The position numbers and the translations under genes are program-made. From assembly GCA_025453555.1 (NCBI GenBank), contig JALOQC010000004.1, positions 1-49,025 on the forward strand: a stretch of 49,025 nt of DNA, read 5' to 3'. Origin of the DNA: Myxococcota bacterium. Lineage in GTDB: Bacteria > Myxococcota_A > Polyangia > Polyangiales > Houyiibacteriaceae. This document shows positions 18,056 to 26,536 of the stretch, in pieces. How positions within the stretch are numbered: the stretch's first letter is position 1; the number at the start of each line of letters is the position of its first letter. Below the pieces are notes generated by a model. It ran no database searches, had not been told where the DNA came from, and saw only the letters and a list, made by a program, of their open reading frames with translations.

Positions 18056-18370
18056 CGTTCGTGGGCCGCTCGCATCCCGTCATCTCCCGCGCTGGAGCGG
18101 AAGCTTCTCGCTCGGCCGGGTCAGCAGCCGACGAAGCTTCGTGGACGTCGATGCCACGAGCTGCCGACGCGACTGGTTTTCCCCGACAAACTCGAGGGTC
18201 ACCCTCTGCAGCGGCAGCGCCGGCCGAGGACCGGGGACGGTGAACGTTGCTCGGGCCTGTCGACGCGTGAAGCCGCGTTCGAACCCGCGATTCGCTCGAG
18301 ATGCCGTGCGAGGCCTCGAAGAGGCGGTGATGTTGCATGCCCGCGACCCGAATCCCATAAGACCTCTCGT
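18056..18370. promoter_or_regulatory. Divergent intergenic region between the wzc-like and SGNH-lipoprotein genes
   Basis: These 315 bases separate two divergent genes and most likely hold both promoters, but I could not identify convincing -35/-10 pairs. A diverged copy of the 22-base palindrome lies at 18111-18132. A plus-strand frame of 60 codons at 18061-18243 reads SAGSAAD through that copy, but has no ribosome site or family likeness and is probably not a gene. Confidence 0.45.
18111..18132 (+). repeat. Diverged copy of the 22-base palindrome (intergenic)
   Basis: It matches the palindrome at 19 of 22 positions; mismatches are at positions 1, 7 and 16. It is the only near-copy seen outside a coding gene, lying upstream of the minus-strand wzc-like gene. 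Confidence 0.55.
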
Positions 18371-19447
18371 ATGAACCTCCGCCACCTCGTCGCTCGGGAC
18401 GTCGCACTGCTCGCGGCGCTCGCATTGCTCGGTGCATGCGCTCCGGGTTGCACCCGCGGCGAGCTGACGCGCTCCGACCCGCATCCGACGGCAGAACCGT
18501 CGGATCCGAACGATCCATCGGAACGGAACGATCCCGCGGACCCGGACCCTCGCGCGCCGTCGGACCTCCCGTCGGACCCGAGCGATCCCACGACCCAGAG
18601 CCCTCCCACGGATCCGAGTGACTCCGCCGAGCTTGGCGCGTCGCTGACGCCGCGCGAAGACGTGCGGATGTACGTGTTCGGGCACAGCCTAGCGGCGTAC
18701 TCCGAGCCCAACACGGCCGTCGGTGAAGCGATGTGCCTCGTGGCGCGAGCGGCGGGTCGGCCATGTTGTGGAGATGGACAGTGGCCCACCGGCTTCCATC
18801 CTTCCGCGCTCTCGAACTACACGTTCCCTCCGGCCAATCGACAGAGCCACAGTCCTCCGTGTTGGAACGGGAGCTTCGCCACGAGCCGTTTCAACGTCGT
18901 CACCATCACGGAGACCAATTTTTATTTCGACAACAACCCGCCGACGACGCCTTACCCGGCGGATGGGCTCCGTCTGATCGGGCAGATTCGCAGTATCTAT
19001 CCGGACATTCCGGTCTACCTCTACGAGCACTGGCCGCCCCTTCGGCGATTCACGTTCGACGAGTGGAAGAGGCGTCACTATCGCGATTTCCACGACTGGT
19101 ACACTGCACTTCAGGACGAAATGAATCGTCGCGATCCGCGCGCGAACGTGAAGTTCATTCCGGTGGGGTGGCTCTTCGCGCGGATGCTGCACGAAATCCC
19201 CGCGCTTCGAACGCTCAGACAATCCGACCTGTTCGTAGACACGGACCCACATGGGACTCCCACTACGTACTACATCGCCGGCTTGATCCACTACATGGCG
19301 ATCTATCGCGAGCGAGCACCGACCGATCTGACGGCGCCTTCTCACGTTCACCCGACCGTTCGCGCGAACCTCGCCGCGATCACGGACTTCGTGTGGCGCG
19401 AGATTCAAACGCTCCGCGATTCGTCCGGACGTAGCCGCGTCTTCTGA
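18371..19447 (+). CDS. SGNH/GDSL-like lipoprotein
   Basis: This is a 358-residue lipoprotein starting at ATG 18371. The lipobox is LLGAC with Cys23. It is followed by a low-complexity linker at about 35-87 rich in Asp-Pro, Asn-Pro and Ser-Asp pairs. The globular part begins MYVFGHSLAAY, where GHSL at 104-107 takes the place of the GDSL nucleophile motif. A late DPHGTPTTYY (D292, H294) gives the Asp-x-His pair of SGNH hydrolases. It may remove or transfer O-acyl groups on extracellular polysaccharide, which would fit with the acyltransferase genes nearby. The match to SGNH enzymes is by motif layout only. The gene converges with the glycosylphosphotransferase gene. Confidence 0.7.
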   Translation: MNLRHLVARDVALLAALALLGACAPGCTRGELTRSDPHPTAEPSDPNDPSERNDPADPDPRAPSDLPSDPSDPTTQSPPTDPSDSAELGASLTPREDVRMYVFGHSLAAYSEPNTAVGEAMCLVARAAGRPCCGDGQWPTGFHPSALSNYTFPPANRQSHSPPCWNGSFATSRFNVVTITETNFYFDNNPPTTPYPADGLRLIGQIRSIYPDIPVYLYEHWPPLRRFTFDEWKRRHYRDFHDWYTALQDEMNRRDPRANVKFIPVGWLFARMLHEIPALRTLRQSDLFVDTDPHGTPTTYYIAGLIHYMAIYRERAPTDLTAPSHVHPTVRANLAAITDFVWREIQTLRDSSGRSRVF

Positions 19448-19482
19448 TCCACGCTCGACCGAGTTGACCGCGACGGGCGCGT

Positions 19483-19543
19483 AGACGCTCCGACGGAGGC
19501 GTCATGCCGTTGCGTTTCGAAAGACGCTCCGAAGGCGGCGTCA
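19483..19543. terminator. Pair of repeated hairpins between convergent genes
   Basis: Two 22-base direct copies, AGACGCTCCGACGGAGGCGT plus CA at 19483-19504 and a variant at 19522-19543, lie in the 126-base gap between the stop codons of the SGNH lipoprotein and glycosylphosphotransferase genes. The first can fold into a stem (GACGCTCC with GGAG and CGTC, one bulged G); the second is weaker. The position suits a bidirectional terminator, though there is no T-run. Confidence 0.4.
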
Positions 19544-19573
19544 CGCGTAGCGGCGGGCGACGGTCTTCCGACG

Positions 19574-21040
19574 TCAATACGCGTTCTTGCGTACTTTGCG
19601 ACCAAACACGGTCAAGAAGATGATCTGGAGATCCCAGAACAGCGTCCAGTTACGGATGTACTCGAGGTCGTGCGCGATGCGCTGCTCCATCTTCTCGAGC
19701 GTATCCGTTTCGCCGCGCCAGCCGTTGACCTGAGCCCAGCCCGTGATGCCCGGCTTCACTTTGTGCCGGAGCATGTAGCCCTCGATCTGTTTGCGGTATT
19801 GTTCGTTGTGAGAGACCGCGTGAGGACGTGGGCCGACGATGCTCATCGTGCCGGTGATCACGTGGAAGAACTGCGGGAGCTCGTCCAGCGAGGTCCGGCG
19901 GAGGAAGGCTCCGAACGGCGTGATGCGCTGGTCGTTCTTCGTTGCCTGCTTCACCTCGCCCGTGTCCTCCATGACGGTCATGGAGCGAAACTTGAGGACG
20001 TGGATGACCTCGCCGTTGAGGCCGTAGCGACGCTGTCGGAAGAAGACGGGGCCCTTCGAGGTGACCTTCACGCCGATCGCGACGAAGAGCATCGGGATGG
20101 CGATGAGCAGCAGGATCATCGATCCCACGACGATGTCCTCGATGCGCTTGAGCCAGCCGCTGACGCCGTAGAACGGGGTCTCGTGGATGCTGACGATCGG
20201 AACGTTGCCGAGCTGGCCCCAGCGCGCGCTCAGCAGGTCGAACGCGTCGAAGTCGGCTGCCATGTAGACGCTCGCGGTGCTGTCGGCGAGTCGACGAACC
20301 AGATCGGTGACGCGCGCTTCGGCGCGTAGCGGGAGGGCGATGTAGACCATGTCCACTTTGCCGGTTCGCGCGAGCTCGACGAGGTCGTCGAGGTTTCCTT
20401 CGCGCTTGCCGAGCTCGGATGGGATCGGGTGACATCGTTCCTCGTACCGATCGTCGAAGAATCCCGTGACACGCATCCCCATCCAGAGGTTGCCCTCGAT
20501 CACCCGCGCGACGCGCTCCCCGAGCTCGGTGAGCCCAGCCACCGCGACGGAGCGGGTGTTCCTGCCCCTCATCCGCGCCGTGCGCAGCACTTTTCGCACG
20601 GCGGCGCGGAAGAGCGCCACGAGCAGTGGCGCGAGCCCGATCCACGTGAGCGTGATGAGACGGGAGTAGTCCGTGGAGCGCTTGGTCAGGAAGCCGACCA
20701 GCAACAGGACGCCTGCCGTCACCAACCAAGCCCCGAAGACGCGTCCCGTTTCTCGGACCGAGGTCTCGCTGCGCTGGGGACGGTACAGACCGAAGCTCTG
20801 GGCAGCGAAGTGGAAGACCACTGCGCCGACGATGGACGCCTCCGTGTGGAGGTCGGACCACGTCTCCTCGGCGATCAGCACGGCGATCAGGTGCGCCAGA
20901 CCGATGAGGATCGCGTCCGCGGTCCGTAGGCCCACGTTGAACAAAGGAGAATGCTCTTTGACCCACCCTGCCAAAGCAGTCGCCGCCTCTCGCGTCGTGT
21001 TTACGTGTCGCGCGATACGGGTGCAAGGATGCAGATTCAC
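19574..21040 (-). CDS. Exopolysaccharide polyprenyl-phosphate glycosylphosphotransferase (WcaJ/WbaP-type priming enzyme)
   Basis: This 488-residue inner-membrane enzyme attaches the first sugar-1-phosphate to undecaprenyl phosphate and so starts repeat-unit synthesis. About four N-terminal helices (36-146) are followed by a Rossmann-like CoA-binding-type domain (about 160-285) and a further hydrophobic segment (303-324). The catalytic bacterial sugar transferase domain has KFRSM at 350-354, TSLDELPQ at 383-390 (acidic catalytic residues), GPRP at 403-406 and KPGITGWAQ at 429-437. The length is typical of the family. The start is GTG 21040, with a weak ribosome site. It is divergent from the wza gene, with 71 bases between them. 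Glucose-1-phosphate is the commonest substrate, but galactose cannot be excluded. Confidence 0.95.
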   Translation of the reverse strand: MNLHPCTRIARHVNTTREAATALAGWVKEHSPLFNVGLRTADAILIGLAHLIAVLIAEETWSDLHTEASIVGAVVFHFAAQSFGLYRPQRSETSVRETGRVFGAWLVTAGVLLLVGFLTKRSTDYSRLITLTWIGLAPLLVALFRAAVRKVLRTARMRGRNTRSVAVAGLTELGERVARVIEGNLWMGMRVTGFFDDRYEERCHPIPSELGKREGNLDDLVELARTGKVDMVYIALPLRAEARVTDLVRRLADSTASVYMAADFDAFDLLSARWGQLGNVPIVSIHETPFYGVSGWLKRIEDIVVGSMILLLIAIPMLFVAIGVKVTSKGPVFFRQRRYGLNGEVIHVLKFRSMTVMEDTGEVKQATKNDQRITPFGAFLRRTSLDELPQFFHVITGTMSIVGPRPHAVSHNEQYRKQIEGYMLRHKVKPGITGWAQVNGWRGETDTLEKMEQRIAHDLEYIRNWTLFWDLQIIFLTVFGRKVRKNAY

Positions 21041-21111
21041 GGCACGTCGGTTGGAAGCACGACGGGCACGTGTTGGTGGCTTTCGGTGACGCGAGGTGAT
21101 ACACGCGCCGC

Positions 21112-22104
21112 ATGAGGGTGGCTCTCGTCATCGGCCTGCTGACGTCGGGATGTGTGCGCCTGCCCGAGGCGCCGACGCTCCCGACCGATGATTCTCGATT
21201 CCGTGCGGCCGCGGTCGAAGCGCCCAGTGGAGTGCAAGACGATCCCCCGTCGCCGCTCACGGTCTTGCCCGGCGACGTGCTCATGGTGTCCGCCATCTCC
21301 AGCGAGACCGCCACCTACGACGGGCTGGTGGTCGACGAGCTGGGGCGCGTTCACCTGCCGCTCGCAGGCACGGTCGAGGTGGGGGGGCTTCCCCTCGCGG
21401 AAGCAGAGCGACGCATCGAGGTGGCCGTTCGGGAAGTCGATCGCGTCGCACGCGTCGCGCTTCGCATCTCGGATCCGGCCGGACACATGGCGACTGTTCT
21501 CGGAGCCGTCGGATCGCCAGGCCGAGTGTTGGTCGTGCCGGGTATGCGGGTCGCAGATCTCGTCGCAGCCGCGGGCGGTCCGGCAGACACCGTCGAGGCC
21601 GAGCCAGGAGCGGTCGTGGCGGACTTGGCATCCGCCCGTTTGGTTCGGGCGGGTCGCGCGGTGCCGATCTCGTTGGCGCGCGCGGTGGAAGGCGACCCGC
21701 TGCACAACGTTCGGGTTCGTCCAGGGGACCACCTGCACGTGCCTTCCGCGAGAGGAAACCTGGTCGTCGTGCTCGGCGAGGTCGGGGAACCCACCGTTCT
21801 GGCCCATCGTGAAGGGCTCCGTTTGACCGAGGTGCTCGCGCGATCGGGTGGGCTGAACGAGCGTGCGGACCGGACCGACGTCCACATCGTTCGAGGTCCG
21901 CTGCAGGAGCCGCTCGTCTACCGTGCCAGCTTGCGCGCGATCGCGAACGGAAACGCGCACGACGTGGTGCTCGCCGCAGGCGACATCGTGTACGTCACCG
22001 AAGAGTGGACGTCGCACCTCGGAGAGGTGTTGACACGCATCTCGAGCCTGTTGACGACGCCATCGACGATCGCGCTCACGGCCGCAATCTTCATGCAGCA
22101 ATGA
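21112..22104 (+). CDS. wza: Wza-like polysaccharide export lipoprotein
   Basis: This 330-residue lipoprotein starts at ATG 21112, with lipobox LLTSGC (Cys14). The polysaccharide export domain begins at about 47 (PLTVLPGDVLMVSAISSE). The DELGRVHLPLAGTVEVGGL segment follows, as in Wza/KpsD. At least two SLBB-type repeats follow, around ATVLGAVGSPGRVLVVPGM (about 125) and LVVVLGEVGEPTVLAHREG (about 220). The C-terminus ends with a short hydrophobic segment (PSTIALTAAIFM), which may be the outer-membrane helix of the Wza ring. It forms the outer-membrane channel that works with the Wzc-like protein across the periplasm. It is the last gene of the polysaccharide locus. Confidence 0.93.
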   Translation: MRVALVIGLLTSGCVRLPEAPTLPTDDSRFRAAAVEAPSGVQDDPPSPLTVLPGDVLMVSAISSETATYDGLVVDELGRVHLPLAGTVEVGGLPLAEAERRIEVAVREVDRVARVALRISDPAGHMATVLGAVGSPGRVLVVPGMRVADLVAAAGGPADTVEAEPGAVVADLASARLVRAGRAVPISLARAVEGDPLHNVRVRPGDHLHVPSARGNLVVVLGEVGEPTVLAHREGLRLTEVLARSGGLNERADRTDVHIVRGPLQEPLVYRASLRAIANGNAHDVVLAAGDIVYVTEEWTSHLGEVLTRISSLLTTPSTIALTAAIFMQQ

Positions 22105-22106
22105 TT

Positions 22107-22141
22107 CGTGTCGGACACGTCTCGTCGACCTGTGGCGAGAC
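22107..22141 (+). terminator. Two adjacent hairpins after wza
   Basis: A short inverted repeat (CGTGTCGGACACG, 22107-22119) overlaps by one base a second stem of GTCTCG and CGAGAC with an 11-base loop (22119-22141). They begin three bases after the wza stop codon. There is no T-run, so a termination role is only suggested by position. Confidence 0.35.
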
Positions 22142-22215
22142 GGTCCCGTGCAGCGCGAGCGGCCGCGATAGAATCTTCCTCGACGCTCGGCCTCCCGAAG
22201 TATCCTCAACGCGCC

Positions 22216-22647
22216 GTGGTTCCGCTCGAGGACGAGGTCCGGGCCGTCAACGAGGCCTTCTATCGCGCATTCCGCGAGCGCGACGCCGCGGCCATGGAGC
22301 GCATCTGGGCGGAGGAAGCGCCGGTCGCGTGCATCCACCCGGGCCTCGCGCCGCAGCTCGGACGCGAGGAGGTGATGCGCAACTGGCGCGGACTGCTCGC
22401 GCATCCGCGCGCACCCACCCTGGTGTGCAGTCAGGTGCGCGTGCACGTGCTCGGCACCTCGGCCTACGTGACCTGCCTCGAGGGGACCGAGTCGCAGCCG
22501 CCTCGGCTGGTCGCGACGAACGTCTTCGTGTTGGAGCAGGGCCGCTGGCGGATGGTGCATCACCAAGCGGGCCCGCTCGCGGCGGGCGCGCCGACCCCGA
22601 CCCCGACGCCCTCCGAGCCGAACGACGATCCGTATCGATTCAACTGA
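22216..22647 (+). CDS. SnoaL/NTF2-like small protein
   Basis: This 143-residue cytoplasmic protein is taken to start at GTG 22216, directly before the first family helix (EDEVRAVNEAFYRAFRERD). The frame is open upstream to 22108, but that part is low-complexity. The fold pattern is AMERIWAEEAPVACIHPG, GREEVMRNWRGLL, a central beta sheet (VHVLGTSAYVTCLEG) and a final strand with GRWRMVHHQAGPL. This matches the SnoaL/DUF4440 NTF2-like superfamily, whose members are ketosteroid isomerase-like enzymes or ligand-binding proteins. A Thr-Pro tail ends the protein. No specific reaction can be assigned. It lies between the polysaccharide locus and the ABC operon, on the same strand. Confidence 0.75.
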   Translation: MVPLEDEVRAVNEAFYRAFRERDAAAMERIWAEEAPVACIHPGLAPQLGREEVMRNWRGLLAHPRAPTLVCSQVRVHVLGTSAYVTCLEGTESQPPRLVATNVFVLEQGRWRMVHHQAGPLAAGAPTPTPTPSEPNDDPYRFN

Positions 22648-22788
22648 CCGTGCTCCAACAGGGGGAGCACCGTGCGGTGGGCAGGTTCGCCGGCGCGGGC
22701 TGGCTGCTGCCGACGGCTCGCACGCGACTTGGCCTCGCTCGCCGCTCCGACTACGGTCCCGCCCGATGACCTACCGGGACCGGTCCGC

Positions 22789-23658
22789 ATGACGATCCGC
22801 GACCTCGGCTACCGCCCTTACGAGGGGGTGCGGCTGCCCGCTTCGCACAACACCTGGGTGATGCTCCGCCACGCGCTCAGCCGTGCGTGGGGCTCGTGGA
22901 TGGTGAAGCTCTCGGCCTTCCTCGGGTGGGTCCCGCCCGCCATCGCGATCGCCGGCGTCGCGATCCAGTGGTGGCTCACGCAGCAGGCCACCCAAGCGGG
23001 CGTACCGCTCGACGAGATCCCGCCCGTGGAAGGCGGCGACACCATCCACTCGCTCTACCTCTGGCAGCTCTGGCTCTTCGGGTTGATGATCACGCTCGGC
23101 GCCGGCGCCTCCGCGATCAGCGAAGACCTCGCTTTCAAAGCGTTTCCCTTCTACTTCGCCAAGCCCGTCACGCCGCCTCAATACTTGCTCGGCCGCGTGC
23201 TCGCGGTCGCGATCTGGCTCTTCTGCCTGCTCTTCATTCCGGGTTTCTTGCTCGTGATGATCCTGGTCGGCACCGCCCCCGCCGACGCGCGGCTCGAGAG
23301 CCTCGGTCTCATCCTGCCGGCCTTCCTCGACGCGGTGCTCATCTCGGGCGTCTGCGCGGCTGCTTCGGTCGGCGTCTCCGCGTTCTCCAGCAGCCGCGCG
23401 CTGACGATGAGCGCGTGGATCCTGATCTTCGTGGTGCCGTGGGTGCTCGGCACCATCGTGGACGAGGTCGGCGACTGGCCGTGGCTCAAGCTCGCGTCGC
23501 TCCCGGCGCTGCTCGGGGTGGTCGGCGACACGCTCTTCAAGGTCGCGCGCGAGGACGATCTGTCCTGGTACCACGCGCTGCCGGTGCTCGCCGCGATGAC
23601 GTTCGGCGGGATTTCGCTCTCGATTCGGCGCCTGCGCGGCGCGGAGGTGGTGACGTGA
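22789..23658 (+). CDS. ABC-2 type transporter permease (first)
   Basis: This 289-residue inner-membrane protein has six predicted membrane segments, starting at ATG 22789 (MTIRDLGYRPYEG). The open frame upstream is low in hydrophobicity and lacks family features. Segments include about 41-62 (VKLSAFLGWVPPAIAIAGVA), 90-105, 135-165 (AVAIWLFCLLFIPGFLLVMI) and others up to 270. The ISEDLAFKAFPFYFAKPVT stretch, in which a membrane segment is followed by a conserved acidic patch and AKP, is typical of ABC-2 subunits. The stop codon overlaps the GTG start of the ATPase gene, so the two are translationally coupled. The substrate is unknown. Confidence 0.85.
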   Translation: MTIRDLGYRPYEGVRLPASHNTWVMLRHALSRAWGSWMVKLSAFLGWVPPAIAIAGVAIQWWLTQQATQAGVPLDEIPPVEGGDTIHSLYLWQLWLFGLMITLGAGASAISEDLAFKAFPFYFAKPVTPPQYLLGRVLAVAIWLFCLLFIPGFLLVMILVGTAPADARLESLGLILPAFLDAVLISGVCAAASVGVSAFSSSRALTMSAWILIFVVPWVLGTIVDEVGDWPWLKLASLPALLGVVGDTLFKVAREDDLSWYHALPVLAAMTFGGISLSIRRLRGAEVVT

Positions 23659-24785
23659 GCCGTCCGAACGAGAGCGGCACCGAAGCGAATGTGCGCGCGG
23701 TGCGGCTGACCAAGTGGTACGGGCGCGTGACCGCGCTCCAAGACGTCTCGCTGCACCTCGGGCCCGGCATCTGGGGTCTGCTCGGGCCGAACGGCTCCGG
23801 GAAGACGACCTTCATGCGGCTCGTCGCGGGGCAGCTCAAGCCCGCGCTCGGCGAGGTGACGGTCTGCGGGCAGCGCCCCTTCGCGAACCCGGACGCGCTG
23901 CGACGCATCGGCCTGTGTCCGGAAGCGGACGCGATGTACGATGAGCTGACCGCGCTCGAGTTCGTCACCACGATGGCGGAGCTGAGCGGGTTCTCGAAGA
24001 AGGATGCGCGAGACAAGGCCGCGGTCGCGCTCGAACAATTCGGTCTGAAGGACTCCATGGACCGCAAGGTCGGCGGTTACAGTCGCGGCATGCGTCAACG
24101 CGCGAAGCTCGCACAGGCCGTCGTGCACGACCCGGACGTGCTGCTGCTGGACGAGCCGCTCACCGGCACCGATCCGAGCTCGCGCCACGTGATCCTCGAC
24201 GCCATCAAGGCGCGCGCGGACGCGGGCGCGGTGGTGCTCTTCTCGACCCACGTGCTCCCGGAGATCGAGGCGACCACCGATCGCGTGCTGCTGATCGCGC
24301 GCGGGCAGCTCGTCGCGCAGGGGCGCGTGCACGAGATCCGCAGCTTGCTCGAAGAGCACCCGCACCACGTGCGCGTGTACACCTCGGAGCCGCGCAAGCT
24401 CGCGTCGCTCATCGTCGGCGTCGAAGGCATCGTGGGCATCCAGTTCGCGCCGCACGGGCTCGAGCTGATGACCTACGACCCCGACGCGACGTATCGCGTG
24501 GTGGCCGAGAAGATCGTGGAGGCGGACTTGCCGGTGGACTCGATCACGAGCCCGGACGCGTCGCTCGAAGCGCTCTTCCACTACCTCGTCGAGCGAAGCA
24601 GCCACGGCGCGGGCACGGGCGCGGACGGCGGTGTGGGTCGCGCGCGTTCGCTGATGATGGGACGTGGGGGCGCGCAGCAGGCGCAGGGTCCGCAAGGTGC
24701 GCCACCGTCCGCGCAGGGCGCGTATCAAGGACAGATCGCCGGACCGGGTGGAGCCACCGGCGCAGGCAGCGGAGGTCGCGCGTGA
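23655..24785 (+). CDS. ABC transporter ATPase with Gly/Gln-rich tail
   Basis: This 376-residue ATPase powers the flanking permeases. Walker A is GPNGSGKTT at about 44-52. The signature is YSRGMRQRAKLAQA (a YSRGM form of LSGGQ), and Walker B is VLLLDEPLTGTD, followed by a switch His in STHVLPE. After the NBD, a domain of about 100 residues resembles the C-terminal part of ABC-2 drug/lipid exporters. The last 50 residues are low-complexity Gly/Gln/Ala/Pro, which is unusual. The start is GTG 23655, overlapping the previous stop by four bases (GTGA); the gene then overlaps the next start the same way. All three genes therefore form one coupled operon. Confidence 0.93.
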   Translation: MSRPNESGTEANVRAVRLTKWYGRVTALQDVSLHLGPGIWGLLGPNGSGKTTFMRLVAGQLKPALGEVTVCGQRPFANPDALRRIGLCPEADAMYDELTALEFVTTMAELSGFSKKDARDKAAVALEQFGLKDSMDRKVGGYSRGMRQRAKLAQAVVHDPDVLLLDEPLTGTDPSSRHVILDAIKARADAGAVVLFSTHVLPEIEATTDRVLLIARGQLVAQGRVHEIRSLLEEHPHHVRVYTSEPRKLASLIVGVEGIVGIQFAPHGLELMTYDPDATYRVVAEKIVEADLPVDSITSPDASLEALFHYLVERSSHGAGTGADGGVGRARSLMMGRGGAQQAQGPQGAPPSAQGAYQGQIAGPGGATGAGSGGRA

Positions 24786-25648
24786 AGGGGTCGAAGGCGG
24801 AGGCGGTGCGCGTGGCGCCCAGCACGGCGGCGAGCACGGCACCCAGCGCGCCGGGCTTCGGGCAGGCGGTCGGCGTGATCTTTCGGATGCAGATCCGGCG
24901 GCTCGTGCGCGGACGAAAGCTGCGCCTCGGGGTGATCGCGACCTCGCTCGTGGTCTTCAGCGTGGTCGCGGCGCGCTACGCTAGCCAACGCTCGGAGATC
25001 GGCGCGGAGCGCGCGCAGGAGCTCGCGGAAGAGGCGATGAAGAACGGCCTCGGCTGGGGCTTCTTCAAGCTGCTCGCGTTCCTGTTGCCGTTCCTCTTCA
25101 CGAGCGGCGCGATCGCGGAAGAGATCGAGAGCCGCACGTTCGCGTACGTGTCCTCCCGACCGGTGAGCCGCGCGGCGATCGCGCTCGGCAAGTGGGCGGC
25201 GGGAGCGGTGCTCTCGGTCGGCCTGCTCGCGGGGAGCGCGATCGTGCTGCACCTCGTCGCGCTCGCGACCGATCCGGCCGCGCTGGTCGAGAGCTTCCCG
25301 GCCACGCTGAAGGCGGTGTTGGCGCTCAGTCTGCTCGGGGTCTGTTACTCGGCGATCTGTCTCTTCTGGGGCGCCTTGGTCCCGGAGGCGGCGGGCGTGG
25401 TGTCCGGGCTCTACCTCGGCGTAGTCGAGTGGATCTTCGGCTTCGCGCCGGGCGCGATGCGCTGGGTGTCGATGAACTTCCTCGGCCGTCAGCTCGCGGG
25501 TCAGGAGCCGGGAGGGCTCTTGCCCGAAATGGCGCCCGTGGTCGACGCGTGGGTCGCGGGCGGGATCATCGGCGGGATGACGGTGCTCTTCTTGTTCTTC
25601 GGCGTGCTCGTGGTGTCGACGAGCGAGCTGCGGATGGGGAACGCCTGA
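24782..25648 (+). CDS. ABC-2 type transporter permease (second)
   Basis: This 288-residue inner-membrane protein starts at GTG 24782, four bases inside the ATPase gene. An Ala/Ser-rich N-terminus of about 25 residues precedes an amphipathic segment (FRMQIRRLVRGRKLRLGV). About six membrane helices follow, with IAEEIESRTFAYVSSRPVSR at about 112-131. This is the ABC-2 pattern of a conserved acidic segment followed by SRP, with the same layout as the first permease (EDLAFKAFPFYFAKP). It would pair with the other permease around the ATPase. Homology to the GldF/NosY-like group is possible. The substrate is unknown. It is the last gene before a repeat-filled gap. Confidence 0.85.
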   Translation: MKGSKAEAVRVAPSTAASTAPSAPGFGQAVGVIFRMQIRRLVRGRKLRLGVIATSLVVFSVVAARYASQRSEIGAERAQELAEEAMKNGLGWGFFKLLAFLLPFLFTSGAIAEEIESRTFAYVSSRPVSRAAIALGKWAAGAVLSVGLLAGSAIVLHLVALATDPAALVESFPATLKAVLALSLLGVCYSAICLFWGALVPEAAGVVSGLYLGVVEWIFGFAPGAMRWVSMNFLGRQLAGQEPGGLLPEMAPVVDAWVAGGIIGGMTVLFLFFGVLVVSTSELRMGNA

Positions 25649-25673
25649 GGCGGGCGCTCGCGCGGGGCGAGCG

Positions 25674-25737
25674 GCGACGTGAGCGTTGACGTGAGCGTTG
25701 ACGTGGACGTGAACGGCGACGTGATCGGCGACGTGAC
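25674..25737. repeat. GACGTG hexamer repeat
   Basis: Hexamer-based repeats alternate GACGTG with variants such as AGCGTT, GAACGG and ATCGGC, starting about 25 bases after the permease stop. There is no open frame with sense. The pattern looks like a degraded hexamer microsatellite. Confidence 0.7.
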
Positions 25738-25770
25738 TTCGTAGAATGAGGCTCGGGTAAGCGTCCAACT

Positions 25771-25870
25771 CACGACCACGCCATCACGACTACGACCACG
25801 ACCATCACGACTACGATCACGACCACGACCACGACCACGACCACGTTCACGTTCACGACCACGTTCACCG
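25771..25870. repeat. CACGAC hexamer repeat
   Basis: About 16 hexamers of the form CACGAC, CATCAC or TACGAC, ending in CACGTT units, lie just upstream of the PP2C-like gene (start 25895). Together with the GACGTG array it fills most of the 246-base gap. No promoter could be recognised within it. Confidence 0.75.
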
Positions 25871-25894
25871 TGGAACGTCTGATACGCTCCGCGC

Positions 25895-26536
25895 GTGCGT
25901 CCGGAAGCCCACGTGAGCGTCGCGCCGGCCGAGGTGCGGGACACCCCGCTCGCCAAGCACGCGGCGGAGCGCCTCGCGCCCGGGACCTACGCGCTCGCGA
26001 GCGCGAACGGGCGGCCGCGGCTGTGGAGCTACGCGAACCGCGCGGCGCTCAAGGGCTTCGCGCGCGGCGTGGAGACCGGGCGCGGGCTGGAGGGCACGAC
26101 CCTCGTGGAGCACGCGTTCCTCCAAGCGCGCAACGCGCTCGTCGACGCGCTGAACGTGCTCGTGGAGCGTGTGATCCCGGACGTCTCGTTCCTCGCGGTG
26201 CACCTCGATCACCACGGGCTGCACGTGATGTCGGTCGGCGACTCGCGCGCCTACCTACACCGCGGCAACAAGACGCCGCAGCGGATGACCCCGCGTGAAG
26301 GCGACCCGCTCGGAATGCTCGACGGCGATCCGACCCACGTGACGATCGCGGCCGAGCCGGGTGATCTCGTGCTCGCGGGATCGGCCTCGGCGTTCTCGGC
26401 GTCCGCGGTCGGTCGCGTGGCCTCCGCGCTTCAGAACGATCCGAACGTGCCGCCCGCGGTGCTGGCGGCGCTGCTCACGGAGCCGGCGAGCAAGGCCGGC
26501 GTGGGTGCGGTGGCGCTGGCGCTGCGGATTCGGTGA
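25895..26536 (+). CDS. PP2C-like protein, probable pseudophosphatase
   Basis: This 213-residue protein starts at GTG 25895. The C-terminal part has VHLDHHGLHVMSVGDSRAYLHR (VGDSRAY at 114-120), followed by REGDP and GDLVLAGSAS. This is the core of PPM/PP2C Ser/Thr phosphatases such as Stp1. The usual N-terminal RxxNED and DGxGG metal-binding motifs are not present, and the final GxxDN metal motif is replaced by SKAGVGAV. So the fold looks retained but catalysis is doubtful; it may be a regulatory pseudophosphatase. Its 3' end is duplicated in a 37-base tandem repeat. The next gene is a zinc-ribbon protein on the same strand. Confidence 0.65.
   Translation: MRPEAHVSVAPAEVRDTPLAKHAAERLAPGTYALASANGRPRLWSYANRAALKGFARGVETGRGLEGTTLVEHAFLQARNALVDALNVLVERVIPDVSFLAVHLDHHGLHVMSVGDSRAYLHRGNKTPQRMTPREGDPLGMLDGDPTHVTIAAEPGDLVLAGSASAFSASAVGRVASALQNDPNVPPAVLAALLTEPASKAGVGAVALALRIR

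Noticed and set aside
18061..18243. Small plus-strand gene of 60 codons upstream of the SGNH lipoprotein gene
   Set aside because: It reads SAGSAAD only because of the diverged palindrome; it has no ribosome site or recognisable family.
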